DNA from: Acidimicrobiia bacterium
GTDB taxonomy: Bacteria; Actinomycetota; Acidimicrobiia; Acidimicrobiales; Acidimicrobilacustridaceae
Length of the DNA stretch: 64,000 bases
NCBI GenBank assembly: GCA_020832495.1
Contig: JAFIEP010000129.1
Coordinates: 62,001-126,000, forward strand
Reading direction: 5' to 3'
Position 1 is the first letter of the stretch; every line of letters begins with the position of its first letter. A program made the translations under genes and the position numbers. A model generated the notes under the pieces. That model made no database searches. It was not told the DNA's origin and was given only the letters and a program-made list of their open reading frames with translations. Positions 16,915 through 26,271 of this stretch are shown here, piece after piece.

Positions 16915-18303
16915 TCAGGGCAGGCGCTCGCCGAGCACTGCCATCAAGTCGTCGATGGGCACCCGTACCTGGGCCATGGTGTCACGGTCGCGCACCGTCA
17001 CCGCCCGGTCCTCGAGCGTCTCGAAGTCGATGGTCACGCACACCGGGGTACCCAGTTCGTCCTGGCGTCGGTAGCGCTTGCCGATGGCCTGGGTCTCGTC
17101 GTAGTCGGTCATCCACCGGTCGGCCACCATGGTGTGGACCTCCGAGGCCACGCCGGCCAACTCGGGCTTGCGCGACAGCGGCAGCACCGCCGCCTTGTAG
17201 GGCGCCAGGCGAGGATGCAGGCGCAGCACCACCCGAGTCTCGCCGCGCACCTGTTCCTCGTCATAGGCGGCCAGCAGGAAGGCCATCATGGCCCGGGTGG
17301 CGCCGGCGGCCGGCTCGATGACGTGGGGTGTGTAGCGGGTGCCCGACGCCTGGTCGAAGTAGTCGAGTTTCTCGCCCGAGTGGGTGGCGTGCTGGGTGAG
17401 GTCGTAGTCGCCCCGGTTGGCCACCCCCTCGAGCTCGCCCCAACCCCAGGGGAAGGCGAACTCGACGTCGGACGTCCCCGAGGAGTAGTGCGACAGCTCA
17501 TCGGCGTCGTGGGGCCGCATGCGGAGGCGGTCCTCGGGAATGCCGAACTCGACGTACCAGTTGTAGCGCTCGGCGCACCAGTACTCGTACCAGTGCTCGA
17601 CCTCGTCGGGCGGCACGAAGTACTCCATCTCCATCTGCTCGAACTCCCGCGTGCGGAACACGAAGTTGCCTGGGGTGATCTCGTTGCGGAACGACTTGCC
17701 GATCTGAGCGATGCCGAACGGCGGGCGCTTGCGGCTGGCGTTGAGCACGTTGGCGAAGTTGGTGAAGATGCCCTGCGCCGTCTCGGGACGCAGATAGGCC
17801 ACCGCCGCGTCCTCCTCCACCGGCCCGGCGTGGGTCTTGAACATGAGGTTGAACTGCCGGGCTGCGGTGAAGCTGTCCTTCGCCCCGCAGGTGGGGCAGG
17901 TCGTGGGATCCTCGAGCTGGTCCTCGCGGAAACGGCTCTTGCACTTGCGGCAGTCCACCAGTGGGTCGGTGAAGTTCACCAGGTGGCCCGAGGCCTCCCA
18001 CACCGCCGGCGGCGACAGGATGGCGGCGTCGAGCCCCACCACGTCGGTGCGGAGCTGCACCATCGACCGCCACCAGGCGTCCTTGACGTTGCGCAGCAGC
18101 AGCACGCCGATGGGGCCGTAGTCGTAGGTGGAACGGAACCCGCCGTAGATCTCCGCCGAGGGGAACACGAAGCCCCGACGCTTGGACAGGTTCACCACCC
18201 GCTCCATGAGCGTCTCGTCGTTGGGCACGTCGACGGGCACCACCTCCTCGACACGGTCGGTGGTGCTGGCGGTGTCGGTGGGGTTCGGCTCGGCGTCGGA
18301 CAT
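16915..18303 (-). CDS. glyQS: Glycyl-tRNA synthetase (class II, dimeric)
   Basis: 462 residues from the ATG at 18303; a longer frame is open upstream but without support. It charges tRNA-Gly with glycine. Landmarks are KRRGFVFPSAEIYGGFRSTYDYGPIGV at the N-terminus, a zinc-like pair DCRKCKSRF...CPTCGAKD, motif 2 with FRNEITPGNFVFRTREFEQMEMEYF, motif 3 near GATRAMMAFL, and the anticodon-binding C-terminal domain APYKAAVLPLSRK...VCVTIDFETLED. Length and motifs match the single-chain alpha2 type used in actinobacteria. Confidence 0.95.
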   Translation of the reverse strand: MSDAEPNPTDTASTTDRVEEVVPVDVPNDETLMERVVNLSKRRGFVFPSAEIYGGFRSTYDYGPIGVLLLRNVKDAWWRSMVQLRTDVVGLDAAILSPPAVWEASGHLVNFTDPLVDCRKCKSRFREDQLEDPTTCPTCGAKDSFTAARQFNLMFKTHAGPVEEDAAVAYLRPETAQGIFTNFANVLNASRKRPPFGIAQIGKSFRNEITPGNFVFRTREFEQMEMEYFVPPDEVEHWYEYWCAERYNWYVEFGIPEDRLRMRPHDADELSHYSSGTSDVEFAFPWGWGELEGVANRGDYDLTQHATHSGEKLDYFDQASGTRYTPHVIEPAAGATRAMMAFLLAAYDEEQVRGETRVVLRLHPRLAPYKAAVLPLSRKPELAGVASEVHTMVADRWMTDYDETQAIGKRYRRQDELGTPVCVTIDFETLEDRAVTVRDRDTMAQVRVPIDDLMAVLGERLP

Positions 18304-18487
18304 CGGACGCAGCATAGAGGCCGGACTCCCTGCCCCCGACGCCGGTTTGCCGAGAGTGTCGGGCTCGCTCGGCCCCACCTCGGCCGGCGGTGTGGCACCC
18401 CGTCACCACCTCCACCCACCTGCGGCAGCGCCGCCTGGGCCGACGCTCGAACGTTCTCGTCAGCAGACACCGTCCGTTCGCGCCACA

Positions 18488-19357
18488 ATGCCCTCCATGC
18501 AACCCGCCGCTGTGGAGCAACCCACCAAGGTCATGGGCCGTCGCCTGGTGGCCGGCACCCTCGACTACCTCGTCCTCCCGTTCGTGATCGGCGTTGCCGC
18601 GTTCGCCCTCACCGCGGACTTCATCGAGGTTCCGTTCTGCTCGAGTGAGACCGACCCCAACTGCATCGCACTCGAGGTCGGCGACGACCCGCGGTACTGG
18701 GTGATCGCCGATGACGGCTGGATCCTGCCCACCTACGGGGCAGCGTTCGGTGTCTGGGTCCTCAACCTCGTCATACTCCAGGGCCTCGTCGGTGCCTCGC
18801 TGTTCAAGCTGGCGCTCGGGCTGCGGGTGGTGAACGAGGAGGGTCGGCTCGCCGGGTTCGGCAAGGTCCTCATCCGCTCCGTCGTGTGGATCGTGGACGG
18901 CATCGGCTGCTGTGTACCGCTGGTCGGCCCCATCGTGGCGCTGGCCTCGAAGGACGACCGCCGCATCGGCGACATGGCTGCCAAGACGAACGTGGTGCGC
19001 AAGCGTTCCGTGGGCACGCCGCCGCTCGGCGCTGCGGTGGCGGCCGGCCCCTACGGCAGCACACCCGGCGGCTACGGCGCCACGGGCTACGGGACCTCGG
19101 GCGCCTACGGCTCGACGGGTTACGGAACCCCCGGTGGCTACGGCTCGCCAGGCGCCGCTCCTGGCTACGGCACACCCGAGACCCCCGGCTACGCCGCCGC
19201 CACCCCGCCAGGCGCCGCCAGCGGACCCAGCGACACGGGGGGTGCGCCGGAGCCGCAGTGGGACGCCGAGCGCAACGCCTGGGTGCAGTGGGACCCCGAG
19301 GGTGCCCGGTGGATGCGCTATGACGACGCCAGCGGCGGCTGGGTGCCACTGCAGTAG
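18488..19357 (+). CDS. RDD-family membrane protein with Gly-Tyr repeat tail
   Basis: 289 residues from the ATG at 18488 (a second ATG at 18497 is possible). The RDD domain occupies about 1-180: RRLVAGTLDYLVLPFVIGVAAFAL opens the first helix and LKLALGLRVVNEEGRLAGFGKVLIRSVVWIVDGIGCCVP forms the second and third. The tail has repeated GYG units (GGYGATGYGTSGAYG and similar) and ends in two WW-like modules (QWDAERNAWVQWD, ARWMRYD). RDD proteins are poorly characterised; some are ion antiporters. The tail looks disordered and may bind other envelope proteins. Confidence 0.8.
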   Translation: MPSMQPAAVEQPTKVMGRRLVAGTLDYLVLPFVIGVAAFALTADFIEVPFCSSETDPNCIALEVGDDPRYWVIADDGWILPTYGAAFGVWVLNLVILQGLVGASLFKLALGLRVVNEEGRLAGFGKVLIRSVVWIVDGIGCCVPLVGPIVALASKDDRRIGDMAAKTNVVRKRSVGTPPLGAAVAAGPYGSTPGGYGATGYGTSGAYGSTGYGTPGGYGSPGAAPGYGTPETPGYAAATPPGAASGPSDTGGAPEPQWDAERNAWVQWDPEGARWMRYDDASGGWVPLQ

Positions 19358-19411
19358 CGCCACCGCACGAGCACCCCGGGTGGTAGCGCAGCGGCAGCGG
19401 GTGCGACGTGC

Positions 19412-20137
19412 TCAGCCGGCGTCGAGCACGGCCACCGAGCGGAGCCGTCGCTCGATGTGGTGCTCGAACAGCGCCGTGGCCACCCGATCCACCTCGCCGG
19501 TGGCCGGACCGCGTGGTGTGGCCAGGGCGGCAGCCAACCGCCCGCCCAGGATGTCACCGAGGAGGGTGATCGCTTCCGGTGAGATGGCGCCGCCTCGCCG
19601 GTGTGGCCGGCACAGCAGGCCACCACTGCCGGCATCAAAGGCCACCAGGTCCTCGATCGCTCCGCACGCCACGCAGCCCTCCACCTGCGGGCGGAACCCC
19701 TCCAGCGCCAAGGCCTTCAGCAGGAATGCCGATGCCACCAGGGCGCTGTCGTTCTCGCCGAGCGAGCGCAGGGCGCCCACCAGCATTCGAAACAGCTCGG
19801 GGGTGGGCTCGCCCTCCATCGACAGGTGGTCGGCCGCCTCGAGCATGGCCACCGCCCGCCCGAGCCGCCCGAGGTCGTCGCGGATGGTGCGGAAGGTGTC
19901 GATGGTCTCCGCCTGGGTGATCACATCGAGGTTCCGTCCCTCGTGCAGCTGCACGGTGACGTGGGTGAGCGGCTCGAGACGGCCGCCGAAGCGCGACCGG
20001 GTCTTGCGCACTCCCTTGGCCACCGCTCGCACCTTGCCGTGGTCCGCGGTGAGCAACACCACGATGCGGTCGGCCTCGCCGAGCTTGTAGGTGCGCAGCA
20101 CCACGGCGGTGTCGCTCCGGAGGCGCACCTCACCCAC
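19412..20137 (-). CDS. recO: DNA repair protein RecO
   Basis: 241 residues from the GTG at 20137, which overlaps the uppS stop. RecO anneals single strands and loads RecA with RecR in the gap-repair pathway. The OB-fold N-terminus (TAVVLRTYKLGEADRIVVLLTADHGKVRAVAKGVRKTRSRFGG) is intact. Four residues CVAC...LLCRPH form the zinc site (about 155-180), and a helical C-terminus follows. The order uppS-recO is common in actinobacteria. Longer upstream extension of the frame is rejected because it runs through uppS. Confidence 0.9.
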   Translation of the reverse strand: MGEVRLRSDTAVVLRTYKLGEADRIVVLLTADHGKVRAVAKGVRKTRSRFGGRLEPLTHVTVQLHEGRNLDVITQAETIDTFRTIRDDLGRLGRAVAMLEAADHLSMEGEPTPELFRMLVGALRSLGENDSALVASAFLLKALALEGFRPQVEGCVACGAIEDLVAFDAGSGGLLCRPHRRGGAISPEAITLLGDILGGRLAAALATPRGPATGEVDRVATALFEHHIERRLRSVAVLDAG

Positions 20138-20906
20138 CCCCGCCGCGGTCGTCCCGATCGGTGAGCCCGCCGTAGCGGCGGTCGCGGGACTGGTACTCGC
20201 GCACGGCGTCGAAGAGGTGCTCGCGGCGGAAGTCCGGCCACAGGACGTCGGTGAAGACCAACTCGCTGTAGGCCAACTCCCACAACAAGAAGTTGGAGAT
20301 GCGGTACTCGCCCGACGTGCGCACCACCAGGTCCGGCTCGGGCATCTCGGGGTCGTACAGTCGGGCCCGGATGGAGCGTTCGGTGATGCGGTCGGCGGCG
20401 ACACCGTCGCGCACGATCTGACGCACGGCGTCCACGATCTCGGCTCGACCCCCGTAGTTGAAGGCAATGGTGAAGGTCATGCCCGTGTTGTGGCGGGTCA
20501 TCTCGACGGTTTCGTCCATGAGCCGGATGAGCCGCTTGGGAACCCGCCAGTCGCGCCGCCCCATCACCCGGATGCGTACGCCTCGCTCGTTGAGGTCGTC
20601 GCGGTGGCCGAGCAGGATCCGCTCATTGAAGCCCATGAGGTAGCGGACCTCGTCCACGGGCCGCCGCCAGTTCTCCGTGGAGAAGGCGTAGACGGTGAAC
20701 CACCCGAGGCCCAGGTCGAGAGCGCCCTCCACCGCATCGAACAAGGCATCCTCGCCGGCGGCGTGTCCCTCGGTGCGCGGCAGCCCGCGACGCTTGGCCC
20801 ACCGGCCGTTCCCGTCCATGACACAGCCGACGTGCCGAGGGATGTGCGCGGGATCGATGCCGGGGACGTCCACCGGCCCGACGTTACCGGCTGGCCGGTG
20901 GACCAT
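20130..20906 (-). CDS. uppS: Isoprenyl (undecaprenyl) diphosphate synthase
   Basis: 258 residues. It condenses isopentenyl diphosphate onto an allylic primer to make the polyprenyl carrier for cell-wall synthesis. The signature HVGCVMDGNGRWAKRRGLPRTEGH carries the catalytic Asp31. Further conserved parts are TVYAFSTENWRRP, FAFNYGGRAEI-type TIAFNYGGRAEIVDAV and PEPDLVVRTSGEYRISNFLLWELAYSEL. The start may lie a few codons downstream (GTG), since the first 20 residues are variable. Confidence 0.94.
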   Translation of the reverse strand: MVHRPAGNVGPVDVPGIDPAHIPRHVGCVMDGNGRWAKRRGLPRTEGHAAGEDALFDAVEGALDLGLGWFTVYAFSTENWRRPVDEVRYLMGFNERILLGHRDDLNERGVRIRVMGRRDWRVPKRLIRLMDETVEMTRHNTGMTFTIAFNYGGRAEIVDAVRQIVRDGVAADRITERSIRARLYDPEMPEPDLVVRTSGEYRISNFLLWELAYSELVFTDVLWPDFRREHLFDAVREYQSRDRRYGGLTDRDDRGGGG

Positions 20907-20957
20907 CGGGCACCGCGCCGACCCGACCGGGTGCGCCGCCGGCGTCAGTGTGCCGTG

Positions 20958-21185
20958 TCAGGTCCGAGCGCGGCGTCGACGTCCGGCGTCGACCCGGCGT
21001 GCTCGCTGCACGACCTCGTCCCACCGGGGATGACCACCACGGCCCGGCGGGTGGTCGCCGAGATCCTGGGCCATGGCCTCGAGCAGGCCCGAGAGGCTCA
21101 CCCCGGCACTGTCGGCCAGGTCGTGCAACACAGCGTGGCTGCTGTCGCTCAGGTACGCATGAACTGCTCTTCGCTCATCGGCCAT
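20958..21185 (-). CDS. Small ribbon-helix-helix-like protein
   Basis: 75 residues. MADERRAVHAYLSDSSHAVLHDLADSAGVSLSGLLEAMAQDL fits a CopG/Arc-type strand-helix-helix, followed by a basic tail (RRARRVDAGRRRRART). The ATG at 21185 is preferred over the GTG at 21191 because a TAATGT -10 box lies six bases before it. Such proteins bind DNA as dimers, often as autoregulators or antitoxins, but no toxin gene is next to it. Confidence 0.6.
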   Translation of the reverse strand: MADERRAVHAYLSDSSHAVLHDLADSAGVSLSGLLEAMAQDLGDHPPGRGGHPRWDEVVQRARRVDAGRRRRART

Positions 21186-21191
21186 CGCCAC

Positions 21192-21197
21192 ACATTA
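21192..21197 (-). promoter_or_regulatory. -10 box of the 21185 gene
   Basis: TAATGT on the minus strand, six bases before the ATG, with a CGGACA -35-like element 17 bases upstream (plus positions 21215-21220). It fits the leaderless pattern seen elsewhere in this window. Confidence 0.45.
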
Positions 21198-21242
21198 CGA
21201 ACTCTGTTCTTGTTTGTCCGATCGAGCGCGCTGCCCGGGCGG

Positions 21243-22088
21243 TCACAGGCCGTAGCCCAGCTCCCCCATCAGCCCTGGACGTCGTTGCCAGTCCTTGTCC
21301 ACCTTCACGAACAGCTCGAGGTACACCCCGTCGGGGAGTTGACGCCGCACCTCGGTGCCCACCTTCTTCAACACCTCGCCCTTGCGGCCGATGACGATGC
21401 CCTTCTGCGAGTCACGGGCCACCAGGATCTCGCATCGGATGCGGGGCCACTCCCACTCGGTCACCCGCGTGGCGACGGCGTGCGGCAGCTCGTCGCGCAA
21501 CACCGCCAAGAGCTGCTCGCGCACCAGCTCGGCCACCCAGAACGCCTCGGGCACGTCGGTCACCATGTCGGGCGGGTAGAAGGCCGGGCCCTCGGGCAGA
21601 CGGGCCACGAGATGGTCGACGAGCTGCGGCACCCCCTCACCCGTCGTGGCGGACACCGGGAAGTACTCGCTGGCCTCGAGCTGCCCGGCGGCACGAGCGA
21701 GCTGCTCGAGGACCTGTTGGGGAGCGGCCAGGTCGACCTTGTTGACCACGACCACGGTGTCGGGGTCGCAGCGCTCGGCGATGAAACGATCGCCCGGGCC
21801 GATGGGCGCCGTGGCATCGACCACCAGACAGGTCACGTCGACGTCGCCCAGGGTGGCGGTGGCCGCCGCGTTCAGGCGCTCCCCCAGCATGCCCCGGGGT
21901 TTGTGGATACCCGGGGTGTCCACGAACACCACCTGCGCATCGGGGCGGTTCAGCACCCCACGTACCTGGGTGCGGGTGGTCTGCGGTCGAGCTGAGACGA
22001 TGGAGACCTTGGTGCCCACGATGGTGTTGACCAGGGTGGACTTCCCCACATTCGGTCGACCGACGAGTGTGACGAAACCACTCTTCAC
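21243..22088 (-). CDS. era: Ribosome-assembly GTPase Era
   Basis: 281 residues from the GTG at 22088, overlapping the upstream stop by four bases. G1 is GRPNVGKST (10-18), the switch region ARPQTTRT, G3 DTPGIHKP, G4 NKVD and G5 SATTGEG. The C-terminal KH domain carries VIGRKGEVLKKVG and ends with VKVDKDWQRRPGLM. Era binds the 3' end of 16S rRNA during 30S maturation. It is the last gene of a phoH-ybeY-CNNM-era operon, a standard arrangement. Confidence 0.95.
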   Translation of the reverse strand: MKSGFVTLVGRPNVGKSTLVNTIVGTKVSIVSARPQTTRTQVRGVLNRPDAQVVFVDTPGIHKPRGMLGERLNAAATATLGDVDVTCLVVDATAPIGPGDRFIAERCDPDTVVVVNKVDLAAPQQVLEQLARAAGQLEASEYFPVSATTGEGVPQLVDHLVARLPEGPAFYPPDMVTDVPEAFWVAELVREQLLAVLRDELPHAVATRVTEWEWPRIRCEILVARDSQKGIVIGRKGEVLKKVGTEVRRQLPDGVYLELFVKVDKDWQRRPGLMGELGYGL

Positions 22089-23395
22089 GAACTGTCCCTT
22101 CCGTTGGCCCGTACCGTGGTCGGCAGCGGGCAGGTGGATGGCTCGACGGCCACCCGGTGGATGCGGCGACCCTGGACCCGTTCGGCGACGAGCAGCCAAC
22201 CATCGCACGCCGCCCACTCCCCTTCCGCCGGTACGTGACCGACGAGGTGGAACAGCAACCCCCCGACGGTGTCCCAGTCGCCGTCGGGCAGGCGGGCGTC
22301 GAGCAGATCATTGAGTTCGTCGACGTGCAGCCTGCCGTTGACCCGCACCCGACCCTCCGCCGCGGGCTCGACCATCGGTTCCTCGCGGTCGTACTCGTCG
22401 ACGATCTCACCCACGAGTTCCTCGATGAGATCCTCGAGCGTGACGAGTCCGGCGGTGCCTCCGTACTCGTCGACCACCACCGCCATGTGGAACTGTTCGG
22501 CCTGCATCTCGCGCAGCAGGGCGCTGATCCGCTTGGTCTCGGGGACGAAGCGCGCCGGACGCGCCAGCGACCGCACGGCGAGGTCCTCCTGGCCGTCTCG
22601 TTCGGCACGCATGAGGTCCTTGGCGAACACGATGCCCACCACGTCGTCGATACCGTCCCCCGTTGCCGGCAGACGGCTCAGCCCGTTGAGGATGGCCACC
22701 TCCATCACGTCGGCCACCCGGAACTCGGACTCGACGGTGACCATGTCGGGGCGGGGCACCATGACCTCGCGCACCACCGTGTCACCGAAGTCGATGACCG
22801 ACGCCAGCAGGTTCCGATGCTCACCGCGGTCATCCTCCGCGTCGAGCACCGCCGAGGCGTAGGCCAGGACGTCGTCGGCACCGCTGCTCGGGGTCGTCTC
22901 GTCGGCATCGGGCGATACCCGATCGGCCAGCGACACCAGTCCGCTGGCCCACCACCACAACGGCCCGACCATCACGACCGGGCGCAGCAGCCCCACCATG
23001 GCGCCGGCCACCCGTCGCGGCGCCCGACGACCCGCCCGAGCAGCCACGGCAACCACCAGCGCCGCCAGGACCACCGTCGACGCACCCGACACGCTGGCCG
23101 GCACCACCGTGGTGCGCTCGGCGGCAACCAACGTGACCACGAGCACCGCTGTGGTGGCCGTCGTGGCCGCCACCACCCACAGCGCGTCCACCGCCCGCGG
23201 CACAGGACGCCCGAGGGCGACCCGCGGATCGGGTCGATCCCGCCCTTCGCGCTCGTCGCCGCTCCCTGCGTCGTCGCGCCGCCCTCGATCCGTGTGGCCC
23301 GGCGGCAGGGTGACGAGCGCCGTCGCCGTTGCCGCACAGCTCCCGGTGAGCGCCAACAGGACGACGACGGCGAGCCCTACGCCGGCCAGCATCAC
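22085..23395 (-). CDS. CNNM/CorC-type hemolysin-family membrane protein
   Basis: 436 residues. The N-terminus has three hydrophobic segments (about 1-25, 75-105, 125-150) with a degenerate CNNM fold. Two CBS domains follow (VMVPRPDMVTVESEF, then ARFVPETKRISALLREMQ with DEYGGTAGLVTLEDLIEELVGEIVDE) and a C-terminal CorC_HlyC domain (RVRVNGRLHVDELNDLL). Members are linked to Mg2+/Co2+ transport. The GTG at 23395 and ATG at 23392 are adjacent, and the ybeY stop overlaps them, so either may be used. Confidence 0.85.
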   Translation of the reverse strand: MMLAGVGLAVVVLLALTGSCAATATALVTLPPGHTDRGRRDDAGSGDEREGRDRPDPRVALGRPVPRAVDALWVVAATTATTAVLVVTLVAAERTTVVPASVSGASTVVLAALVVAVAARAGRRAPRRVAGAMVGLLRPVVMVGPLWWWASGLVSLADRVSPDADETTPSSGADDVLAYASAVLDAEDDRGEHRNLLASVIDFGDTVVREVMVPRPDMVTVESEFRVADVMEVAILNGLSRLPATGDGIDDVVGIVFAKDLMRAERDGQEDLAVRSLARPARFVPETKRISALLREMQAEQFHMAVVVDEYGGTAGLVTLEDLIEELVGEIVDEYDREEPMVEPAAEGRVRVNGRLHVDELNDLLDARLPDGDWDTVGGLLFHLVGHVPAEGEWAACDGWLLVAERVQGRRIHRVAVEPSTCPLPTTVRANGRDSS

Positions 23396-23973
23396 TGTCT
23401 CCAGGGGTCACGCGCCAAGGCGCGCCAGTGTCGATCGAGGTGCCGTCGTTCGGTCGCCTGCATGACCCGTCGCTCGTCGTCGTCGGCGTGGTCCATGCCC
23501 AACAGGTGCAACAGTCCGTGCACCACGAGCAGCGCCACCTCGTCGTCGTAGGTGCCCGCATGCGCGGGAGCGTTGGCGGCCGCCACGTCGGGACAGATCA
23601 CCACGTCGCCGAGCAGCAGGGGCAGGTCGTCGGGATCCTGAGGGGGCCGTGCCGGCCCGCCGGGGCCGCCGTGGGGATGGCGACCCATGGCCACCAGGTC
23701 TCCGTCGATGGGGAAGGCCAACACGTCGGTGGGACCGTTCACCTCCCGGTGGAGTGCGTTCAGCTCGGCAATAGTGGCCCGGTCCACGAACAGCAGGGAC
23801 ACCTCGGCATCGCCGTCGACGCCTTCGTCGGCCAACACCGCTTCGGCGAGCGTTCGCCAACAGTCGGTGTCGACCTCGTGGTCGCCCTGTTCGTTCGCCA
23901 CGAACACGCTGAGCGTGCCGTCGTCGGGGCCCCGCCGGCGTCGTGGCGGCGCTCCCCGCCGGGGTTCGCTCAC
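23392..23973 (-). CDS. ybeY: rRNA maturation endoribonuclease YbeY
   Basis: 193 residues. The zinc-binding signature is HGLLHLLGMDHADDDE (about 155-170). The upstream LNALHREVNGPTDVLAFP strand pair is equally characteristic. YbeY trims the 16S rRNA 3' end and acts in ribosome quality control together with Era, encoded two genes downstream. An N-terminal basic/Pro extension and a Gly/Pro-rich insert near 100-115 are unusual additions. The GTG start directly abuts the phoH stop. Confidence 0.93.
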   Translation of the reverse strand: MSEPRRGAPPRRRRGPDDGTLSVFVANEQGDHEVDTDCWRTLAEAVLADEGVDGDAEVSLLFVDRATIAELNALHREVNGPTDVLAFPIDGDLVAMGRHPHGGPGGPARPPQDPDDLPLLLGDVVICPDVAAANAPAHAGTYDDEVALLVVHGLLHLLGMDHADDDERRVMQATERRHLDRHWRALARDPWRQ

Positions 23974-24987
23974 CTACTGCCCCACCGGATCGGTCGGCGG
24001 ATCGTCAGAGACCGTTGTCGCAGTGTCGGCACCGGTGGCACGTCCTGCTTCGTGGGCCTCGTACGCCGACACGATGTCACCCACGATGCGGTGCCGCACC
24101 ACGTCGCGCCGGTCGAGGTGGACGAACTCGAGGCCGTCGATGGCACCGAGCACGTCCTCGAGCCCCGTCAGCCCGGAACGCCCGCCGGCGACGTCGACCT
24201 GGGTGGTGTCGCCGGTGACCACGGCGCGGGAACCGAAGCCGATGCGGGTCAGGAACATCTTCATCTGCTCGGGGGAGGTGTTCTGGGCCTCGTCCAAGAT
24301 GATGAAGCTGGAGTTCAGCGTGCGCCCCCGCATGAAGGCCAGGGGCGCCACCTCGACCGCCCCACGCTCGAGGAGGCGCTGGGCCCCGTCGGTGCCGGCC
24401 ATGTCGTGCAGCGCGTCGTACAGCGGCCGCAGGTAGGGGTCCACCTTGGCCATGAGGTCGCCCGGGAGAAAGCCCAGACGCTCCCCCGCCTCGACGGCGG
24501 GTCGGGTAAGGATGATCCGATCGACCTGCTTGTCCTGCAACGCCTGGGTAGCCATGGCGACGGCGAGCCACGACTTGCCGGTGCCGGCCGGCCCCAGCCC
24601 GAAGGTGATGACGTTGCGACGGATGGCGTCGACGTAGCGCTTCTGGCCGGCCGAGCGGGGATGGACCCCACGACCGCGCACCGGCCGCACGACCTCGTCG
24701 GTGAGAACCTCCGATGGACGCACGTCGGCGTTCACCATGTCCACCATCCGCTCGAGCGCCGCCGGCTCGACGGAATGGCCGGCCTCGACCATGACGACCA
24801 GCTCCTCGAACAGCCGCCCGACCCGTTCCGCGGTGGGGCCCTGGACGGTGATCTCGTTGCCGCGCACCAGCACCGTGGCATCGGGGAAGTGATCCTCCAC
24901 CAACGTGAGGAGTTCGTCGTGCTGTCCGAGCACACCGACCATGAGGTGGTTGCCCGGTACGTTGATCTTCACGTGGGTGGTCGTCAT
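23974..24987 (-). CDS. phoH: PhoH-family ATPase/RNA-associated protein
   Basis: 337 residues from the ATG at 24987; the open frame upstream is not used. A small N-terminal domain (MTTTHVKINVPGNHLMVGVLGQ, KH-like) precedes the PhoH core with Walker A GPAGTGKS (about 131), RPAVEAGERLGFLPGDL, Walker B FIILDEAQNTSPEQM (about 225) and VVTGDTTQVD. PhoH-like proteins are ATPases joined to ybeY in a ribosome/RNA operon. It is the first gene of the leftward operon. Confidence 0.93.
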   Translation of the reverse strand: MTTTHVKINVPGNHLMVGVLGQHDELLTLVEDHFPDATVLVRGNEITVQGPTAERVGRLFEELVVMVEAGHSVEPAALERMVDMVNADVRPSEVLTDEVVRPVRGRGVHPRSAGQKRYVDAIRRNVITFGLGPAGTGKSWLAVAMATQALQDKQVDRIILTRPAVEAGERLGFLPGDLMAKVDPYLRPLYDALHDMAGTDGAQRLLERGAVEVAPLAFMRGRTLNSSFIILDEAQNTSPEQMKMFLTRIGFGSRAVVTGDTTQVDVAGGRSGLTGLEDVLGAIDGLEFVHLDRRDVVRHRIVGDIVSAYEAHEAGRATGADTATTVSDDPPTDPVGQ

Positions 24988-25098
24988 CAGGGTGCCAGCG
25001 CGCCTCGCGTGCTGTGCGGTGGCGCGCCACCAGCGTACCGACCACGGTCCGTGTGACCCACTCGGATTCGCACCGGCCCGCCCGTACCCTTCCCGGCG

Positions 25099-25770
25099 GT
25101 GCCCCCTCCTCGTCCACCCGAACCATCGCCGCCGACCGAGCCGGTGCACACCGACACCCCCGACCATTTCGACCGATCGCTCGCCGACCCCGGCGAGGCC
25201 GTCGCCGAGTGGACGAAGGAGGACGCCGTCGCCCGGCGGCGCCACCGGTGGTGGCTGCGGACCCGAGCAGCCGAGGCCGCCAGCGTGGCGTCCGTGCTGT
25301 GGGTTGCCGCCGAGGAGGGCAGCGAGGTGGTGCTCGGCGTTCGGTCCACTCGCCGGGTCCGAGGACGGGTCACGGCGGTGGGTGACGAGGCGGTGGTTCT
25401 GGCCACAGCACGGGGCCGGTCAGTGGTGCGCAGCGCGGCCATCACCTCGGTCCGTCGCACCCCCGACGCGGCCGGCCCCGACCCGGCCGGTCCTCGGGAG
25501 GGCCTGATGGCGTCCGACTCGCACCGCAGTGACGCGGGTCGCCCCTGGCACGATCACGACGACCGCTCACCGGCGACGGGGTCGTTCCGCGAGGCGCTGG
25601 CAGTTCGTCTGGTCCGACCGACGCCGGGCACGCTGTACCTCGTCGACGGGGAGCGACACTGCGGGACGGTGTGGTCGCTGGGCGTGGACGTGGTGACCGT
25701 GCGCGAACGGGGGCACGTGGTCTACGTGGCGTTGGACTCCGTGGCGGAGGCGTCGCTCGAATCCGGATAG
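25099..25770 (+). CDS. Conserved hypothetical protein
   Basis: 223 residues from the GTG at 25099, eight bases after a TACCCT -10 box. Two halves each contain a short beta-barrel-like unit (VLGVRSTRRVRGRVTAVGDEAVVLATARGRSVVRSAAI and TLYLVDGERHCGTVWSLGVDVVTVRERGHVVYVALDSV), linked by a polar, His/Asp-rich stretch. The repeat suggests a duplicated Sm-like or SH3-like fold. No function known to me. The 3' end overlaps the convergent HTH gene by 49 bases. Confidence 0.6.
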   Translation: MPPPRPPEPSPPTEPVHTDTPDHFDRSLADPGEAVAEWTKEDAVARRRHRWWLRTRAAEAASVASVLWVAAEEGSEVVLGVRSTRRVRGRVTAVGDEAVVLATARGRSVVRSAAITSVRRTPDAAGPDPAGPREGLMASDSHRSDAGRPWHDHDDRSPATGSFREALAVRLVRPTPGTLYLVDGERHCGTVWSLGVDVVTVRERGHVVYVALDSVAEASLESG

Positions 25771-26018
25771 AGATGTTCGAGCGACCCGGGGGCGATGCGG
25801 CACGACTCGATGAACGTGTCGACCTCGTCCGCCTTCAGCCGGATGACCCGACCCAGCCGGTAGGCAGGGAGTTGGCCCTCGTCGATGAACCGGTAGAGCG
25901 TACGGGCCGTGATGCCCAGCCGGGAAGCTGCCTCCCCGGTGCTGAGCCACTCGATGGGACCACCGGCGCGAGTCGTCCCGTCGTGTTGCTGCTCACGTGG
26001 GGACTCAGCGCTGCTCAC
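25722..26018 (-). CDS. BldC/excisionase-type helix-turn-helix protein
   Basis: 98 residues. EWLSTGEAASRLGITARTLYRFIDEGQLPAYRLGRVIRLKADEVDTFIESCRI is a complete MerR-like winged helix. This single-domain type occurs in actinobacteria next to Tad/Flp pilus genes and includes the developmental regulator BldC. It is encoded just before the Tad operon on the opposite strand and may control it; this is an inference from position. Confidence 0.8.
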   Translation of the reverse strand: MSSAESPREQQHDGTTRAGGPIEWLSTGEAASRLGITARTLYRFIDEGQLPAYRLGRVIRLKADEVDTFIESCRIAPGSLEHLYPDSSDASATESNAT

Positions 26019-26271
26019 ACCCGCAGTGTACCCACCGCCGATGACACGGAAACACCCCGGATCACAGGTCCGAGGGCCACGGCGACGCTCCGTGCCGGTT
26101 CGGCCGCGACCACCTGTGGCCGGTCACCGCCGGTGGTCGACGAAGCGCACCGAGTGCGATCGCCGCCCCAGCTTCGCCCCCCACGGGCGACGGCCACACG
26201 TAGCGTCCGCCGTCGCACACCCGTCCCGGATCCACGAGCAGCCGGACGTCAGCCGGAAGGACGATCAGCCT